From: an uncultured Romboutsia sp.
GTDB taxonomy: Bacteria > Bacillota > Clostridia > Peptostreptococcales > Peptostreptococcaceae
Direction: 5' to 3'
Length of the DNA: 10,181 nucleotides
Assembly (NCBI GenBank): GCA_937907205.1
Contig: CALESE010000101.1
Location: 1 to 10,181, forward strand
Below the pieces are notes generated by a model that saw nothing but the letters and a program-made list of their open reading frames with translations, was not told the origin of the DNA and did not search any database. A program made the position numbers and the translations under genes. Below, one piece after another: positions 1 through 7,457 of the stretch (positions within the stretch are counted from its first letter, which is position 1; every line of letters begins with the position of its first letter).

Positions 1-752
1 TTCTTAAGTCTGATCAATACTAACTTTTCATACTCGTTAGGATTGACTTCTGTTGAAGTGTCATTAGTTAAAGTAGCATCTTCTGGTAACATCAGATTAT
101 ATTCATTAGACATAAATACTCTGAATCCATCTACAAATTCCCCATCTACTGTTATCTCTTCACATATATACTCATTATCATAAGGACCATACTTACCAGA
201 ATCATGATGCCCTACAACTTTATAGATAAGAACATCTTTACCAATGCTCTTATCATGTGTACGTGCAATAATAGCAGAATTTCTATGCCAATATGATGAA
301 CCATTTATACCAGTTGAATCATTAAGATAAATCTCAGAACCATACTGATCTTTAGTAATGTTCTTAAGAATGTTGTTTGATGATTCTATAGTAAACTGTG
401 AATTAGCATTACCATTTATATTTGAATTGGCCTCATCATATCCTACAGGAACTCTTGTTCCCGACTTATCACTAGTTTCCTCAGCATCTACTTCAACTAT
501 CTTACCAACTATACTGTTTGATGACTTAGCCCAAGTAAATTCAGCGGCAATATTTGACTGATTGAAATCTCCTAAATAATTAGGAAACAAATCAGAAATG
601 ATGAAACTGTCATTCTTTATAGAATCACCTTTAGTTGAAAGTCTTTGGCCAAGGTTAGCCAAAGACTGTTTTAAATAAGGATCAGTATAGTTGCTTAAAT
701 AATTAGCATTGCTTACTCGTGACTCAAATGAGTTTATATTGATTATTGACAT
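1..752 (-). CDS. Putative phage structural protein, N-terminal part (runs off left edge)
   Basis: An uninterrupted frame reads leftward from an ATG at 752-750 to the window edge, giving 250 codons without a stop. The product begins MSIININSF and shows no signal peptide or membrane segment. It is rich in Asn, Ser, Asp and Tyr, with stretches such as SSYWHRNSAII and HHDSGKYGPYDNEY, as is common for beta-rich virion proteins. I do not recognise a named family. It starts 45 bases after the stop of the giant gene upstream on the same strand, with no terminator-like hairpin between, so the two are probably co-transcribed. The leader is A/T-rich and has no Shine-Dalgarno motif. The role as a virion or tail component is inferred from composition and from the giant neighbour; coding status itself is well supported. 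Confidence 0.85.
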   Translation of the reverse strand, partial: MSIININSFESRVSNANYLSNYTDPYLKQSLANLGQRLSTKGDSIKNDSFIISDLFPNYLGDFNQSNIAAEFTWAKSSNSIVGKIVEVDAEETSDKSGTRVPVGYDEANSNINGNANSQFTIESSNNILKNITKDQYGSEIYLNDSTGINGSSYWHRNSAIIARTHDKSIGKDVLIYKVVGHHDSGKYGPYDNEYICEEITVDGEFVDGFRVFMSNEYNLMLPEDATLTNDTSTEVNPNEYEKLVLIRLK

Positions 753-797
753 AGATATTTGTTTGATATTCTAAACTTTCAATCAGGATTAAGCATT

Positions 798-3700
798 TTA
801 TTTCAAAACAAATTTGTAATGAATTTTATATAGCTTGCTAGAATTAAGTGAATTCAACTTCATTGAAGTTGACGTCACTTTATAATCATACCTGTTGAAT
901 AAAAATAATTTTTGATCTTCGTTCATATCATCAACTAATGTACCCCTGTTCAACATTAAGAATATTGCATAAGCTTGTTCTTTTGTTGATCTGTTTACCA
1001 CTTCGTCATAAGAATATAATTTACTAGTAGACCACTCTAGTACATCATCACAATATACAATTACAGAATCATTAAAATGCTTTTGTTCTAATAGCTTTAC
1101 TCTTATTTCTTGTCCATTCTTATCTTTCTTTCTATTGTTGTAATCTTTTATGGCATTATTTTTTGATGGTACATATATTGGTGTTGAATTTCTCATATCT
1201 AACTGTAAAGAAGTCTTATATATTACACTATCACCTATAGATGGGTACTTCCCAGTATCTACCATTCGGTTAGTATTTTCTATAGTATCTTTGAATTTCA
1301 ATAACCATTGACCAGATACAGAAGTTACTTTATTTATCAATGGTACTATATTTCCAAAATATCTGTTATATTGCAGATATGTATTTGACTTAGCTATAGT
1401 TACATCAGTTTCTGATACTTCTATATTAGGATCATCAACAGTACATTTAGATTCTTTATATCTCATTATGAATCTGAAATTTGATGGCTTAGTTATAGTA
1501 ATCAATCTGTCAAATATCACAGATGGTTGTATTTTAAAGAATGGAAGCATTTGTTTGAACACTTTGAATATGTAATCCTTTCTTATATTTATATCAACAC
1601 CATTTATATATTTTATAAGCTTTATCTTGTTATCATAAGTATATATTGGAATATCAGGAACATTTGATATGTTATATTGGGCTATCACATTGAATGTACT
1701 TGTTGTATTGTCAGCATCTATATTTATTATCCAGAAACCATAATTTATTCCATCTTTCTTTATTGTACCAAAATTTTCAATTTCATATCCTAAATCATCA
1801 TATCCGAAATTATCTAACTGAATATTCACACTATCATAATTAGAATATATTATTGGATCTTTATAAAGTTTTTTTAAATTATTTACAGTTTGCTCATTTA
1901 TCTCTATCATCCAATTTACATTGTTTGTATTATATCTGTACATATACCAGATATCACCCTTTTTATTTACTTTAGTCTTCATCAAATCATTTAACAAATA
2001 ATGTGCATATATTATTGTATCTTTTTTTTCTTGAGCATATATGTCGTTAAATAATGGAATAAGTACATGCCCTATTGGATCATACTCTTCTACCTTAGTT
2101 TGAACATCATAGGATATCTTATATTCTGAAGACAACATGTTTCTTTCCCATTCATCAGTTTTTTCTAATCTATAAAGATAAATATCTCTGTATTCAGAAC
2201 TATCATCCTTTTCTATTTTCATTACTTTATCATAGATAGTATCATCAAGTCTTGTTACATTTATATCAAATACTATTTCGTATGAATTCACATCAAAATC
2301 ATCATCATCATTATGTTGGAACTTCCATATTCCATTTCCTTTATATTCTATTCTGTCATAAAAGTAATTGAATATTCTATAAGGGTTATCTATACTCTTA
2401 CCGGAAACAGTTATCTGTTCTTCCATACCATGGATGTTCTTCAATTTAGTATATGCATCTACTATCTGTATCTTTCCATCTTTGTCATTTGACATTATTC
2501 TTTGCTTTACATACAAGTAGTCATACCAATTTTCTATTATATCAACTGGGTAGTCATAGTTATAGTCTTTACACAATTCATTATACCACCAATAAAGATG
2601 TTCTTTATTCAAGAACTTAGCTTTCATCTTTCTTACATAATCTAATCTTTCTTGTACCTTATTTTCTGATATTCCACTCTTCAATAGTACTCTTCTGAAA
2701 TTATACACATCACACCATATTACGTCAAGATCTTTATCCTTATCTTCATCATTCATATTGTCACCATGAAATTCTAACTCTGGATCTTTCTTTATGAATA
2801 CATTTGTTGCACATATTTCATTATCCCCATATACTACTGGCATGAATGTGTATTTAGATTTAGAAGATAAACGTTTAGTAAGATAGTAGCTAGTATCTTT
2901 GTATATGTTCTTCAATGTCATTCTGAAGTTGTAGGCTGGTTTCCCAACAACATTAAAATACGTTAAATCATAATTGTCCACATTACCATTACCCTTTAAT
3001 CCAGTAAGATAGTAATAAGATATCTGGTCAGTATCTGTAGCATCTAACATCTTAATCCATTTTTCATTGAAGAATTCCCCTTTTCTGTATAAATTAAACC
3101 CATACTGGGTATTTATTAGGGATGATGGTTGCAACAATATATATGAATAACTGAAACCTTCTCTTCTACCAGATTCTATGTTTTCTTTAGGAATATAATA
3201 TGTAAAACCAACTTGGTACCTTATTTTCTTATCACTCTTAGAAGATATGCAAATCTGTCTTACCATTGGGTCTTGCCAGATATCAAAATCCGTATACTGA
3301 TACCAGTAGTAACTGTAAGGGTTTTCTTTTTCTATAGAATAAGTAGAAGTACTTCCAGTAATGTAGTTCTCCAATGTATATGATAAGAATTTCTTATCCG
3401 GGTCAGTTATCAAATCATAAGATGATGTATCATATCCTGGAGCAAAAACATAAGATTGATAATTTTTTGCATTTACAAAATTATCATTGTATGGGTCTAT
3501 AGGTGAACTTCCATTGTGTACTTTGATACCATATTTGTAAGAAACATAACTGAGTGGGCCACCAATCTTAATGTAAGACAAATATGATGAAGTGTCATCT
3601 ACCATCATTTTTAATGTATGTATAGGTAACATTTCATAAGAATTAGCCTTATATGTATTGATAAGATCTTCTACAGAATCAGAAGTTGCTAATTTATATA

Positions 3701-5720
3701 TGCTTTCACTTTTGAATAAGTTAAATGCATCATTGAATGTTGTATTCTGTACTTCATGACTATATGAGAAATATGTATAGCTTAATTCATAAGCAAAGAT
3801 GTTTTCTAACTCTATCACAGTATCATCATAATTGTACCAAGTATTTATGTCATCCATTGTGAATCCATAATCATTTATATTGACATACCATTTTGAATAT
3901 GAATATGAATTATTAGAATCTATCTTTACAAATGTATCATTCAATGACATTACTGCATTTTTTTCACTATCTGCAGGATTTGTAGAAGTAAATGCTTCAC
4001 AAGCAGCTTTAGCAATGGCATCACTATATAGCATTGAAGACATAATTGTAGTATTATACTTACAATTTGTTTCAAATTGGTTAGCCATACTAGTAGATAT
4101 AGCATAATTAGCATGTTTTATTACACCATTAGCTATTGAAGTCTTTACTGAGAATCTTGGATTTACAAATACCCCAAACTTATCTATTTTTTCATTATCA
4201 TTAGTAAGTGTATTATATATATTAGTAAGGTTATGTAAAATTCCATTATAGTAGCATTCATCATTTGATACAGTACCCCAAGATGCATTATCTACCCAGG
4301 AATTGTCATTTTCTAATATCTTACATAAACTAAACCAATTATATCCATACTTATTCATTATGTTTTCATAATTAGTTGTTATGTTTGGATATCTGTCATT
4401 ATATTTAGCAATATCTTTTCCCAAAGGAAATATTAGTGAATAATCTTCCGCCACAGATGATTTACCTGATGATATTGTTTCACATATTCCTGAAATAGTA
4501 TATGATGGTGTTGGGAATTCCCTATATAAGAGATTAGAATATTGGTTGTCAGAAAATGCAAAAGCAAGATTTATGATATATGGATTTTCATCTGATGATG
4601 CTTGTAACTTCCATCTAGAATACATTTTGCTTATCTTATTAGACAAAGAATATTTTTGCATTCTTGCTTCATGTAAGCTAGGATATTTGTTATCCATTAT
4701 GTTAGGAACATTTCCAGGTATGTAGTTCATCAATCCTGTATTCTTGTCCATTCTAAGAATGCTCTGATTTAACGTATCATAGTCACAACTCCAATCATAC
4801 CAAGATATTCTGTTTCCATTTGATATGTAATAACCGGATACTTTTGCTTGTGCACCTTTATATAATGTTTTCTCTGATTGGTCAAGCACTTTATCTAAAT
4901 CAATACTGAAACACAATGGCAATACTTGTTTCATTGCAATATTCTTTCTTTTGAATTGCAATCCTAAAGAAAGATCAAAAAGATTTATAGTTGACATAGA
5001 GGATAGCATGTTACCTATTTCATTAGATATCCCCGTAGCTATACCACCATGATTCAAATCTATTCCACTATATGTTGCATTTTTATTGTCGACTGAAATA
5101 TTTGCTACTTTAGAATCAATACAAGATTTATAAGAATCAAGATAGTGAAACAAATAGTTTCTCTTATCTTTTGAATGATCCATTATATTGACTTTCATTC
5201 TCTTATACAGTTTTCTGTCTTTATTAGTGAATATCATATCTATAATGAATGCGTCAGGTAAGTCATTTGGATCATCTACATATATAGGTGCAAAAAATTC
5301 AAATTTATGATTATTCTTCACATTCAATACTCTACTGCAACCCATTTCCAAATCTATGTTTCTATCATAAATTGGATTTAACTTATCAAAATTCTGAACA
5401 TTGGTTTCATCAAAAGACATTCCATTGGTGAAGAAAACATTATTGTAATATTTATAGTATTCTTTCAGGTCATAAGAGTAGTTTGAAGATAGAAGATTAG
5501 CTTCTATTTTCTTATCATATATTGTATGAGACAATGGGGACAACACAGCACCTCTTACAAAGCAATCATATACATCATATTCTTTATCTGTTGATTTTAT
5601 ATAATCTGATGTTGTGCAAACTATTTTGACATTTCCACTATATGTAGGAATGACTCTTATCAATGGCTTTATCATTAAAGTAGGACAATATTTGTTTTTC
5701 TGATATTTAAAAATTGACAA
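798..5720 (-). CDS. Giant putative virion/tail-associated protein, about 1640 residues, TTG start
   Basis: One frame of 1640 codons fills half the window and ends in TAA at 800-798. The longest form starts with TTG at 5720-5718; the codons just upstream are TAA ACA GTA, so no earlier start exists. The first in-frame ATG is codon 16 (5675-5673), which would give 1625 residues. I prefer TTG because residues 2-15 read like normal protein and MSI also opens the next gene. The protein is very rich in Tyr, Asn, Asp and Ser, lacks a signal peptide or obvious membrane segment, and has no polymerase or nuclease motif that I can see. Size, composition and a same-strand neighbour 45 bases downstream suggest a baseplate, tail or other virion protein, by analogy with giant structural genes of large phages. 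That role is inference; I do not recognise the family. Confidence 0.9.
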   Translation of the reverse strand: MSIFKYQKNKYCPTLMIKPLIRVIPTYSGNVKIVCTTSDYIKSTDKEYDVYDCFVRGAVLSPLSHTIYDKKIEANLLSSNYSYDLKEYYKYYNNVFFTNGMSFDETNVQNFDKLNPIYDRNIDLEMGCSRVLNVKNNHKFEFFAPIYVDDPNDLPDAFIIDMIFTNKDRKLYKRMKVNIMDHSKDKRNYLFHYLDSYKSCIDSKVANISVDNKNATYSGIDLNHGGIATGISNEIGNMLSSMSTINLFDLSLGLQFKRKNIAMKQVLPLCFSIDLDKVLDQSEKTLYKGAQAKVSGYYISNGNRISWYDWSCDYDTLNQSILRMDKNTGLMNYIPGNVPNIMDNKYPSLHEARMQKYSLSNKISKMYSRWKLQASSDENPYIINLAFAFSDNQYSNLLYREFPTPSYTISGICETISSGKSSVAEDYSLIFPLGKDIAKYNDRYPNITTNYENIMNKYGYNWFSLCKILENDNSWVDNASWGTVSNDECYYNGILHNLTNIYNTLTNDNEKIDKFGVFVNPRFSVKTSIANGVIKHANYAISTSMANQFETNCKYNTTIMSSMLYSDAIAKAACEAFTSTNPADSEKNAVMSLNDTFVKIDSNNSYSYSKWYVNINDYGFTMDDINTWYNYDDTVIELENIFAYELSYTYFSYSHEVQNTTFNDAFNLFKSESIYKLATSDSVEDLINTYKANSYEMLPIHTLKMMVDDTSSYLSYIKIGGPLSYVSYKYGIKVHNGSSPIDPYNDNFVNAKNYQSYVFAPGYDTSSYDLITDPDKKFLSYTLENYITGSTSTYSIEKENPYSYYWYQYTDFDIWQDPMVRQICISSKSDKKIRYQVGFTYYIPKENIESGRREGFSYSYILLQPSSLINTQYGFNLYRKGEFFNEKWIKMLDATDTDQISYYYLTGLKGNGNVDNYDLTYFNVVGKPAYNFRMTLKNIYKDTSYYLTKRLSSKSKYTFMPVVYGDNEICATNVFIKKDPELEFHGDNMNDEDKDKDLDVIWCDVYNFRRVLLKSGISENKVQERLDYVRKMKAKFLNKEHLYWWYNELCKDYNYDYPVDIIENWYDYLYVKQRIMSNDKDGKIQIVDAYTKLKNIHGMEEQITVSGKSIDNPYRIFNYFYDRIEYKGNGIWKFQHNDDDDFDVNSYEIVFDINVTRLDDTIYDKVMKIEKDDSSEYRDIYLYRLEKTDEWERNMLSSEYKISYDVQTKVEEYDPIGHVLIPLFNDIYAQEKKDTIIYAHYLLNDLMKTKVNKKGDIWYMYRYNTNNVNWMIEINEQTVNNLKKLYKDPIIYSNYDSVNIQLDNFGYDDLGYEIENFGTIKKDGINYGFWIINIDADNTTSTFNVIAQYNISNVPDIPIYTYDNKIKLIKYINGVDINIRKDYIFKVFKQMLPFFKIQPSVIFDRLITITKPSNFRFIMRYKESKCTVDDPNIEVSETDVTIAKSNTYLQYNRYFGNIVPLINKVTSVSGQWLLKFKDTIENTNRMVDTGKYPSIGDSVIYKTSLQLDMRNSTPIYVPSKNNAIKDYNNRKKDKNGQEIRVKLLEQKHFNDSVIVYCDDVLEWSTSKLYSYDEVVNRSTKEQAYAIFLMLNRGTLVDDMNEDQKLFLFNRYDYKVTSTSMKLNSLNSSKLYKIHYKFVLK

Positions 5721-5858
5721 TACTGTTTATTAATATTATTTAACATTTAAAATATGTCTGGTATACATTTTTGTCTTTATTTTAATATAAGAAAATTAAA
5801 ATTGAACTTTAAATGAAGTCACTCAAATTACATAACGTCTCATCGATGAAACAATCTT

Positions 5859-5993
5859 TTGGTTGCTTCTTACCTTGGTGTGCCAGTATGCTTTGTGGGT
5901 TTAGACATTCATAGTAAAGTTCGTGATAGAGGAATTGTATCTGATCACGAATTAGTGAACGGAACAATTCTTATTTTATTAGATGAATATTGA
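5859..5993 (+). CDS. Possible small protein or gene remnant, 44 codons, TTG start
   Basis: A rightward frame from TTG 5859 to TGA 5991-5993 would encode 44 residues beginning MVASYLGVPVCFVGLDIHSK and ending in LLDEY. An in-frame TGA lies four codons upstream (5847), so no ATG start is possible in this frame. The composition (hydrophobic, mixed charge, no low-complexity runs) reads like real protein and unlike the surrounding A/T-rich DNA. It could be a small gene, the tail of a gene broken by frameshift, or a coincidence. The same DNA also carries perfect inverted repeats that argue for an RNA or operator role instead. I do not recognise a family. Confidence 0.22.
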   Translation: MVASYLGVPVCFVGLDIHSKVRDRGIVSDHELVNGTILILLDEY

Positions 5994-6010
5994 TTGAGAA
6001 GAAGTTCCGT
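5921..6010. repeat. Cluster of three perfect 7-base inverted repeats, pseudoknot-capable
   Basis: Three perfect 7-base complementary pairs are present: 5921-5927 (TCGTGAT) with 5944-5950 (ATCACGA); 5932-5938 (GAATTGT) with 5964-5970 (ACAATTC); and 5959-5965 (ACGGAAC) with 6004-6010 (GTTCCGT). The second pair starts inside the loop of the first, which would form an H-type pseudoknot in RNA. The third shares two bases with the second and would be an alternative fold. A T-rich run follows at 6023-6029. Confidence 0.35.
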
Positions 6011-6230
6011 AAACAATTAGGAATTTTTTCTCATTTTTTGTATATAAAAGTTTGAAATATTCCTTATAGATACTATATTATATATGTAATTACTTAATAA
6101 ACAATTACAATACATGGAATAAGATCCAGAACTTAATACTTCTGAGTTGGATGTCAGACCAATAGCTTAAGGATATAAAGCAATCCATGCTAACAGGATT
6201 TTCTAGAGATCCGTAATTTGTTTATTGATT

Positions 6231-6303
6231 GGGTAAATAGCTCCAATGGTAGAGCACTAGATTGAAGATCTAGGGGTTGTTGGTTCGAATCCATCTTTAC
6301 CCA
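6231..6303 (+). tRNA. trnF: tRNA-Phe (anticodon GAA)
   Basis: First gene of the rightward tRNA block. The acceptor stem 6231-6237 pairs with 6296-6302 and the D-stem is GCTC/GAGC. The anticodon stem CTAGA/TCTAG encloses the loop TTGAAGA, anticodon GAA at 6264-6266. The T-stem GTTGG/CCATC has a T-T mismatch at position 50-64. The T-loop TTCGAAT and the G18G19 pair are canonical. The discriminator is A6303; the next bases are CAA, so CCA is not fully encoded. Confidence 0.95.
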
Positions 6304-6314
6304 CAAAATTAATT

Positions 6315-6389
6315 GGTTCTGTAGCTCAGCTGCATTAGAGCAGGAATCTTCTAAATTCCGGGTCACGAGTTGGAGTCTCGTCAGAACCA
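6315..6389 (+). tRNA. trnR: tRNA-Arg (anticodon TCT)
   Basis: The acceptor GGTTCTG (6315-6321) pairs with CAGAACC (6382-6388), the D-stem is GCTC/GAGC, and the anticodon stem GGAAT/ATTCC holds the loop CTTCTAA with anticodon TCT at 6350-6352. It reads AGA, which dominates Arg codons in the metallopeptidase gene of this window. The T-stem ACGAG/CTCGT is perfect. The T-loop is TTGGAGT instead of TTCGAAT, and the D-loop AGCTGCATTA has C where G19 is expected, so position 19-56 is C-G instead of G-C. Discriminator A6389; CCA is not encoded. Confidence 0.94.
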
Positions 6390-6396
6390 CTAATTT

Positions 6397-6472
6397 GTCT
6401 CTATAACTCAGTTGGAAGAGTACTAAACTTTTAATTTAGGGGTCACGGGTTCGAGTCCCGTTGGAGACACCA
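6397..6472 (+). tRNA. trnK: tRNA-Lys (anticodon TTT), with encoded CCA
   Basis: The acceptor GTCTCTA (6397-6403) pairs with TGGAGAC (6462-6468, one wobble), the D-stem is ACTC/GAGT, and the anticodon stem CTAAA/TTTAG surrounds the loop CTTTTAA, anticodon TTT at 6430-6432. The T-arm ACGGG-TTCGAGT-CCCGT is canonical. The discriminator A6469 is followed by CCA at 6470-6472. It is the only tRNA of the 13 with a complete templated CCA, which may be chance. It lies seven bases after tRNA-Arg. Confidence 0.95.
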
Positions 6473-6801
6473 TGGTAGTCAAGAGATCTCTGCTGAGAAT
6501 GAATAAAAGAATGAGAAGCTCAACATCATTAACATCTGGATAATCAACAGATTTATGTGAATACCTCTGTTGGTCGTGTGTAAGAAGGTTGAATTTAATT
6601 GGATTAGACCAAAAAATTACATAGATCACTTTGCATGGGCACCGGAAAAAGTTAGAGAGATAATTAATGATGGCTAACAAAGTTATTTAAACAAACCGTC
6701 CTAATTTGTTTAGTAACAGGTTGTTATTGTTGAATCATATCATTGGAGTAGCTAATCAATTGAAGAAGGGAACAGCAATTGAAATATCAAATCCCTTGTA
6801 T
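6473..6801 (+). other. tRNA-block spacer 1 (329 bases) with coding-like remnant and a hairpin
   Basis: No tRNA or full-length gene is seen between tRNA-Lys and tRNA-Ser(GCT). A frame at 6561-6677 reads like protein and ends DHFAWAPEKVREIINDG followed by TAA. The same frame upstream, broken by a TGA at 6558-6560, also reads like protein back to about 6507. A hairpin with perfect core TAAACAAA/TTTGTTTA (6688-6695 with 6705-6712) and a 9-base loop follows. It may be a decayed gene. Confidence 0.4.
6561..6677 (+). pseudogene. Possible gene remnant in tRNA spacer 1
   Basis: A 38-codon frame without a proper start lies between TGA 6558-6560 and TAA 6675-6677. Its product includes VEFNWIRPKNYIDHF and AWAPEKVREIIND, a composition typical of a soluble protein C-terminus. 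Reading through the TGA in the same frame continues upstream with KNEKLNIINIWIINRFM before another stop. Decayed reading frames, often homing-endonuclease or accessory genes, are known from tRNA clusters of T4-like phages; I do not recognise the family here. It could still be a chance frame. Confidence 0.25.
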
Positions 6802-6886
6802 GGAAGTATGGGTGAGTGGTTTAAACCAGCACACTGCTAACGTGCCGAACCGAAAGGTTCCGAAGGTTCGAATCCTTCTGCTTCCG
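6802..6886 (+). tRNA. trnS: tRNA-Ser (anticodon GCT)
   Basis: Class II tRNA. The acceptor GGAAGTA (6802-6808) pairs with TGCTTCC (6879-6885, one wobble), and the D-stem is GGT/ACC. The anticodon stem GCACA/CGTGC has an A-C mismatch at its inner pair and the loop CTGCTAA with anticodon GCT at 6836-6838. The long variable arm GAACC-GAAA-GGTTC (6847-6860) and the T-arm GAAGG-TTCGAAT-CCTTC are perfect. Discriminator G6886, followed by CAA. It reads AGC/AGT. Confidence 0.96.
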
Positions 6887-6909
6887 CAAGAATATATAAA
6901 TATGTGATT

Positions 6910-6993
6910 GGAAGATTGCCGGAATGGTAACGGACCTGACTTGAAATCAGAGGTAACAGAAATGTTGTGGGAGTTCGAATCTCTCATCTTCCG
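6910..6993 (+). tRNA. trnS: tRNA-Ser (anticodon TGA)
   Basis: Class II tRNA with acceptor GGAAGAT/ATCTTCC, D-stem CCG/CGG and anticodon loop CTTGAAA (anticodon TGA at 6942-6944). The anticodon stem has a C-A mismatch at its outer pair. The variable arm AACA-GAAA-TGTT is followed by the T-arm GGGAG-TTCGAAT-CTCTC (one wobble). Discriminator G6993, followed by CAA. It reads TCA; the anticodon TGA must not be mistaken for a stop suppressor, which would be TCA. Confidence 0.95.
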
Positions 6994-7009
6994 CAAAATG
7001 TATATATAA

Positions 7010-7081
7010 CTGCCATTGTCCGAGTGGTTTAGGTGTAGGTCCGCAAAACCTACAACATTGGTTCGAATCCAATATGGCAGT
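7010..7081 (+). tRNA. trnC: tRNA-Cys (anticodon GCA), C33 in anticodon loop
   Basis: The acceptor CTGCCAT (7010-7016) pairs perfectly with ATGGCAG (7074-7080). The T-arm ATTGG-TTCGAAT-CCAAT is canonical. The anticodon stem TAGGT/ACCTA (7036-7040 with 7048-7052) holds the loop CCGCAAA, so the anticodon is GCA and position 33 is C instead of the near-universal T. The D-stem is weak, with two C-G pairs and a T-T opposition at 10-25. The discriminator T7081 matches the known Cys identity base U73. Isotype is therefore fairly secure, function less so. Confidence 0.88.
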
Positions 7082-7309
7082 CATTTATATATAAGAAAAT
7101 TACATACAAGAACCAATAATGACATTGAAGTTCATTGAAAGAGATTGATACGTCGAGTGGACACCATATTCGCGATATAATGTTGCTCTCCTCAAATAGA
7201 AATATTAAGTGGATATATGCTGCAGTAAATATATCCAGTATAAGTTTTCTATGTTGTCTATAGATACCGATGGCTAAAAGGACTATAGAAACTCTCGTTC
7301 TTGTATTTT
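7082..7309 (+). other. tRNA-block spacer 2 (228 bases) with a perfect hairpin
   Basis: No tRNA or convincing gene is seen. TGGATATAT (7210-7218) is perfectly complementary to ATATATCCA (7229-7237), giving a 9-base-pair hairpin with a 10-base loop that contains the palindrome CTGCAG. Short coding-like frames exist (for example one ending YVEWTPYSRYNVALLK after an in-frame TGA) but none has a usable start. Confidence 0.45.
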
Positions 7310-7384
7310 GGTTCAATAGCTCAGTTGGTTTAGAGCATCTGCCTTACAAGCAGAGGGTCCAAAGTTCGAATCTTTGTTGAACCA
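7310..7384 (+). tRNA. trnV: tRNA-Val (anticodon TAC)
   Basis: Every stem is perfect: acceptor GGTTCAA/TTGAACC, D-stem GCTC/GAGC, anticodon stem TCTGC/GCAGA with loop CTTACAA (anticodon TAC at 7345-7347), and T-arm CAAAG-TTCGAAT-CTTTG. The discriminator A7384 is followed by CAT. It reads GTA and, by wobble, other GTN codons. Confidence 0.97.
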
Positions 7385-7457
7385 CATAATAAACTGGAGA
7401 ACTAGCAGTGAAGTGAGAATAAGATCCTATTGCAAAGTCAACCCGGTTATAGTATAA

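Larger units (their letters stand above)
5721..6230. other. Divergent intergenic region between the leftward structural genes and the rightward tRNA block
   Basis: This 510-base stretch must hold the start of leftward transcription for the giant gene and of rightward transcription for the tRNA block. The segments nearest the giant gene (about 5721-5815) and nearest the tRNAs (about 6020-6110) are very A/T-rich and could carry promoters. I could not match the Bacteroidota TTTG / TAnnTTTG promoter convincingly: AAAGTTTG near 6046-6053 is one base off the -7 box, but no well-spaced upstream TTTG is seen. The middle (5859-6030) is less A/T-rich and contains perfect inverted repeats and a 44-codon TTG-led frame, listed separately. 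Confidence 0.6.

Noticed and set aside
358..561. Plus-strand 67-codon frame
   Set aside because: It lies within the well-supported leftward gene at 1-752.
3880..4107. Plus-strand 75-codon frame
   Set aside because: It is a shadow of the giant leftward gene.
6030..6060. Bacteroidota-type promoter (TTTG / TAnnTTTG) before the tRNA block
   Set aside because: The -7 box is one base off and no correctly spaced -33 TTTG is present.
6190..7316. Several minus-strand frames of 66-88 codons across the tRNA genes
   Set aside because: They are antisense shadows of tRNA genes and spacers, lack leaders and have unlikely composition.
7391..7449. Possible decayed tRNA between tRNA-Val and tRNA-Gly (AACTGG/CCGGTT closing stem)
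   Set aside because: No T-loop motif and no proper D or anticodon arm; a 6-pair stem is too weak as evidence.
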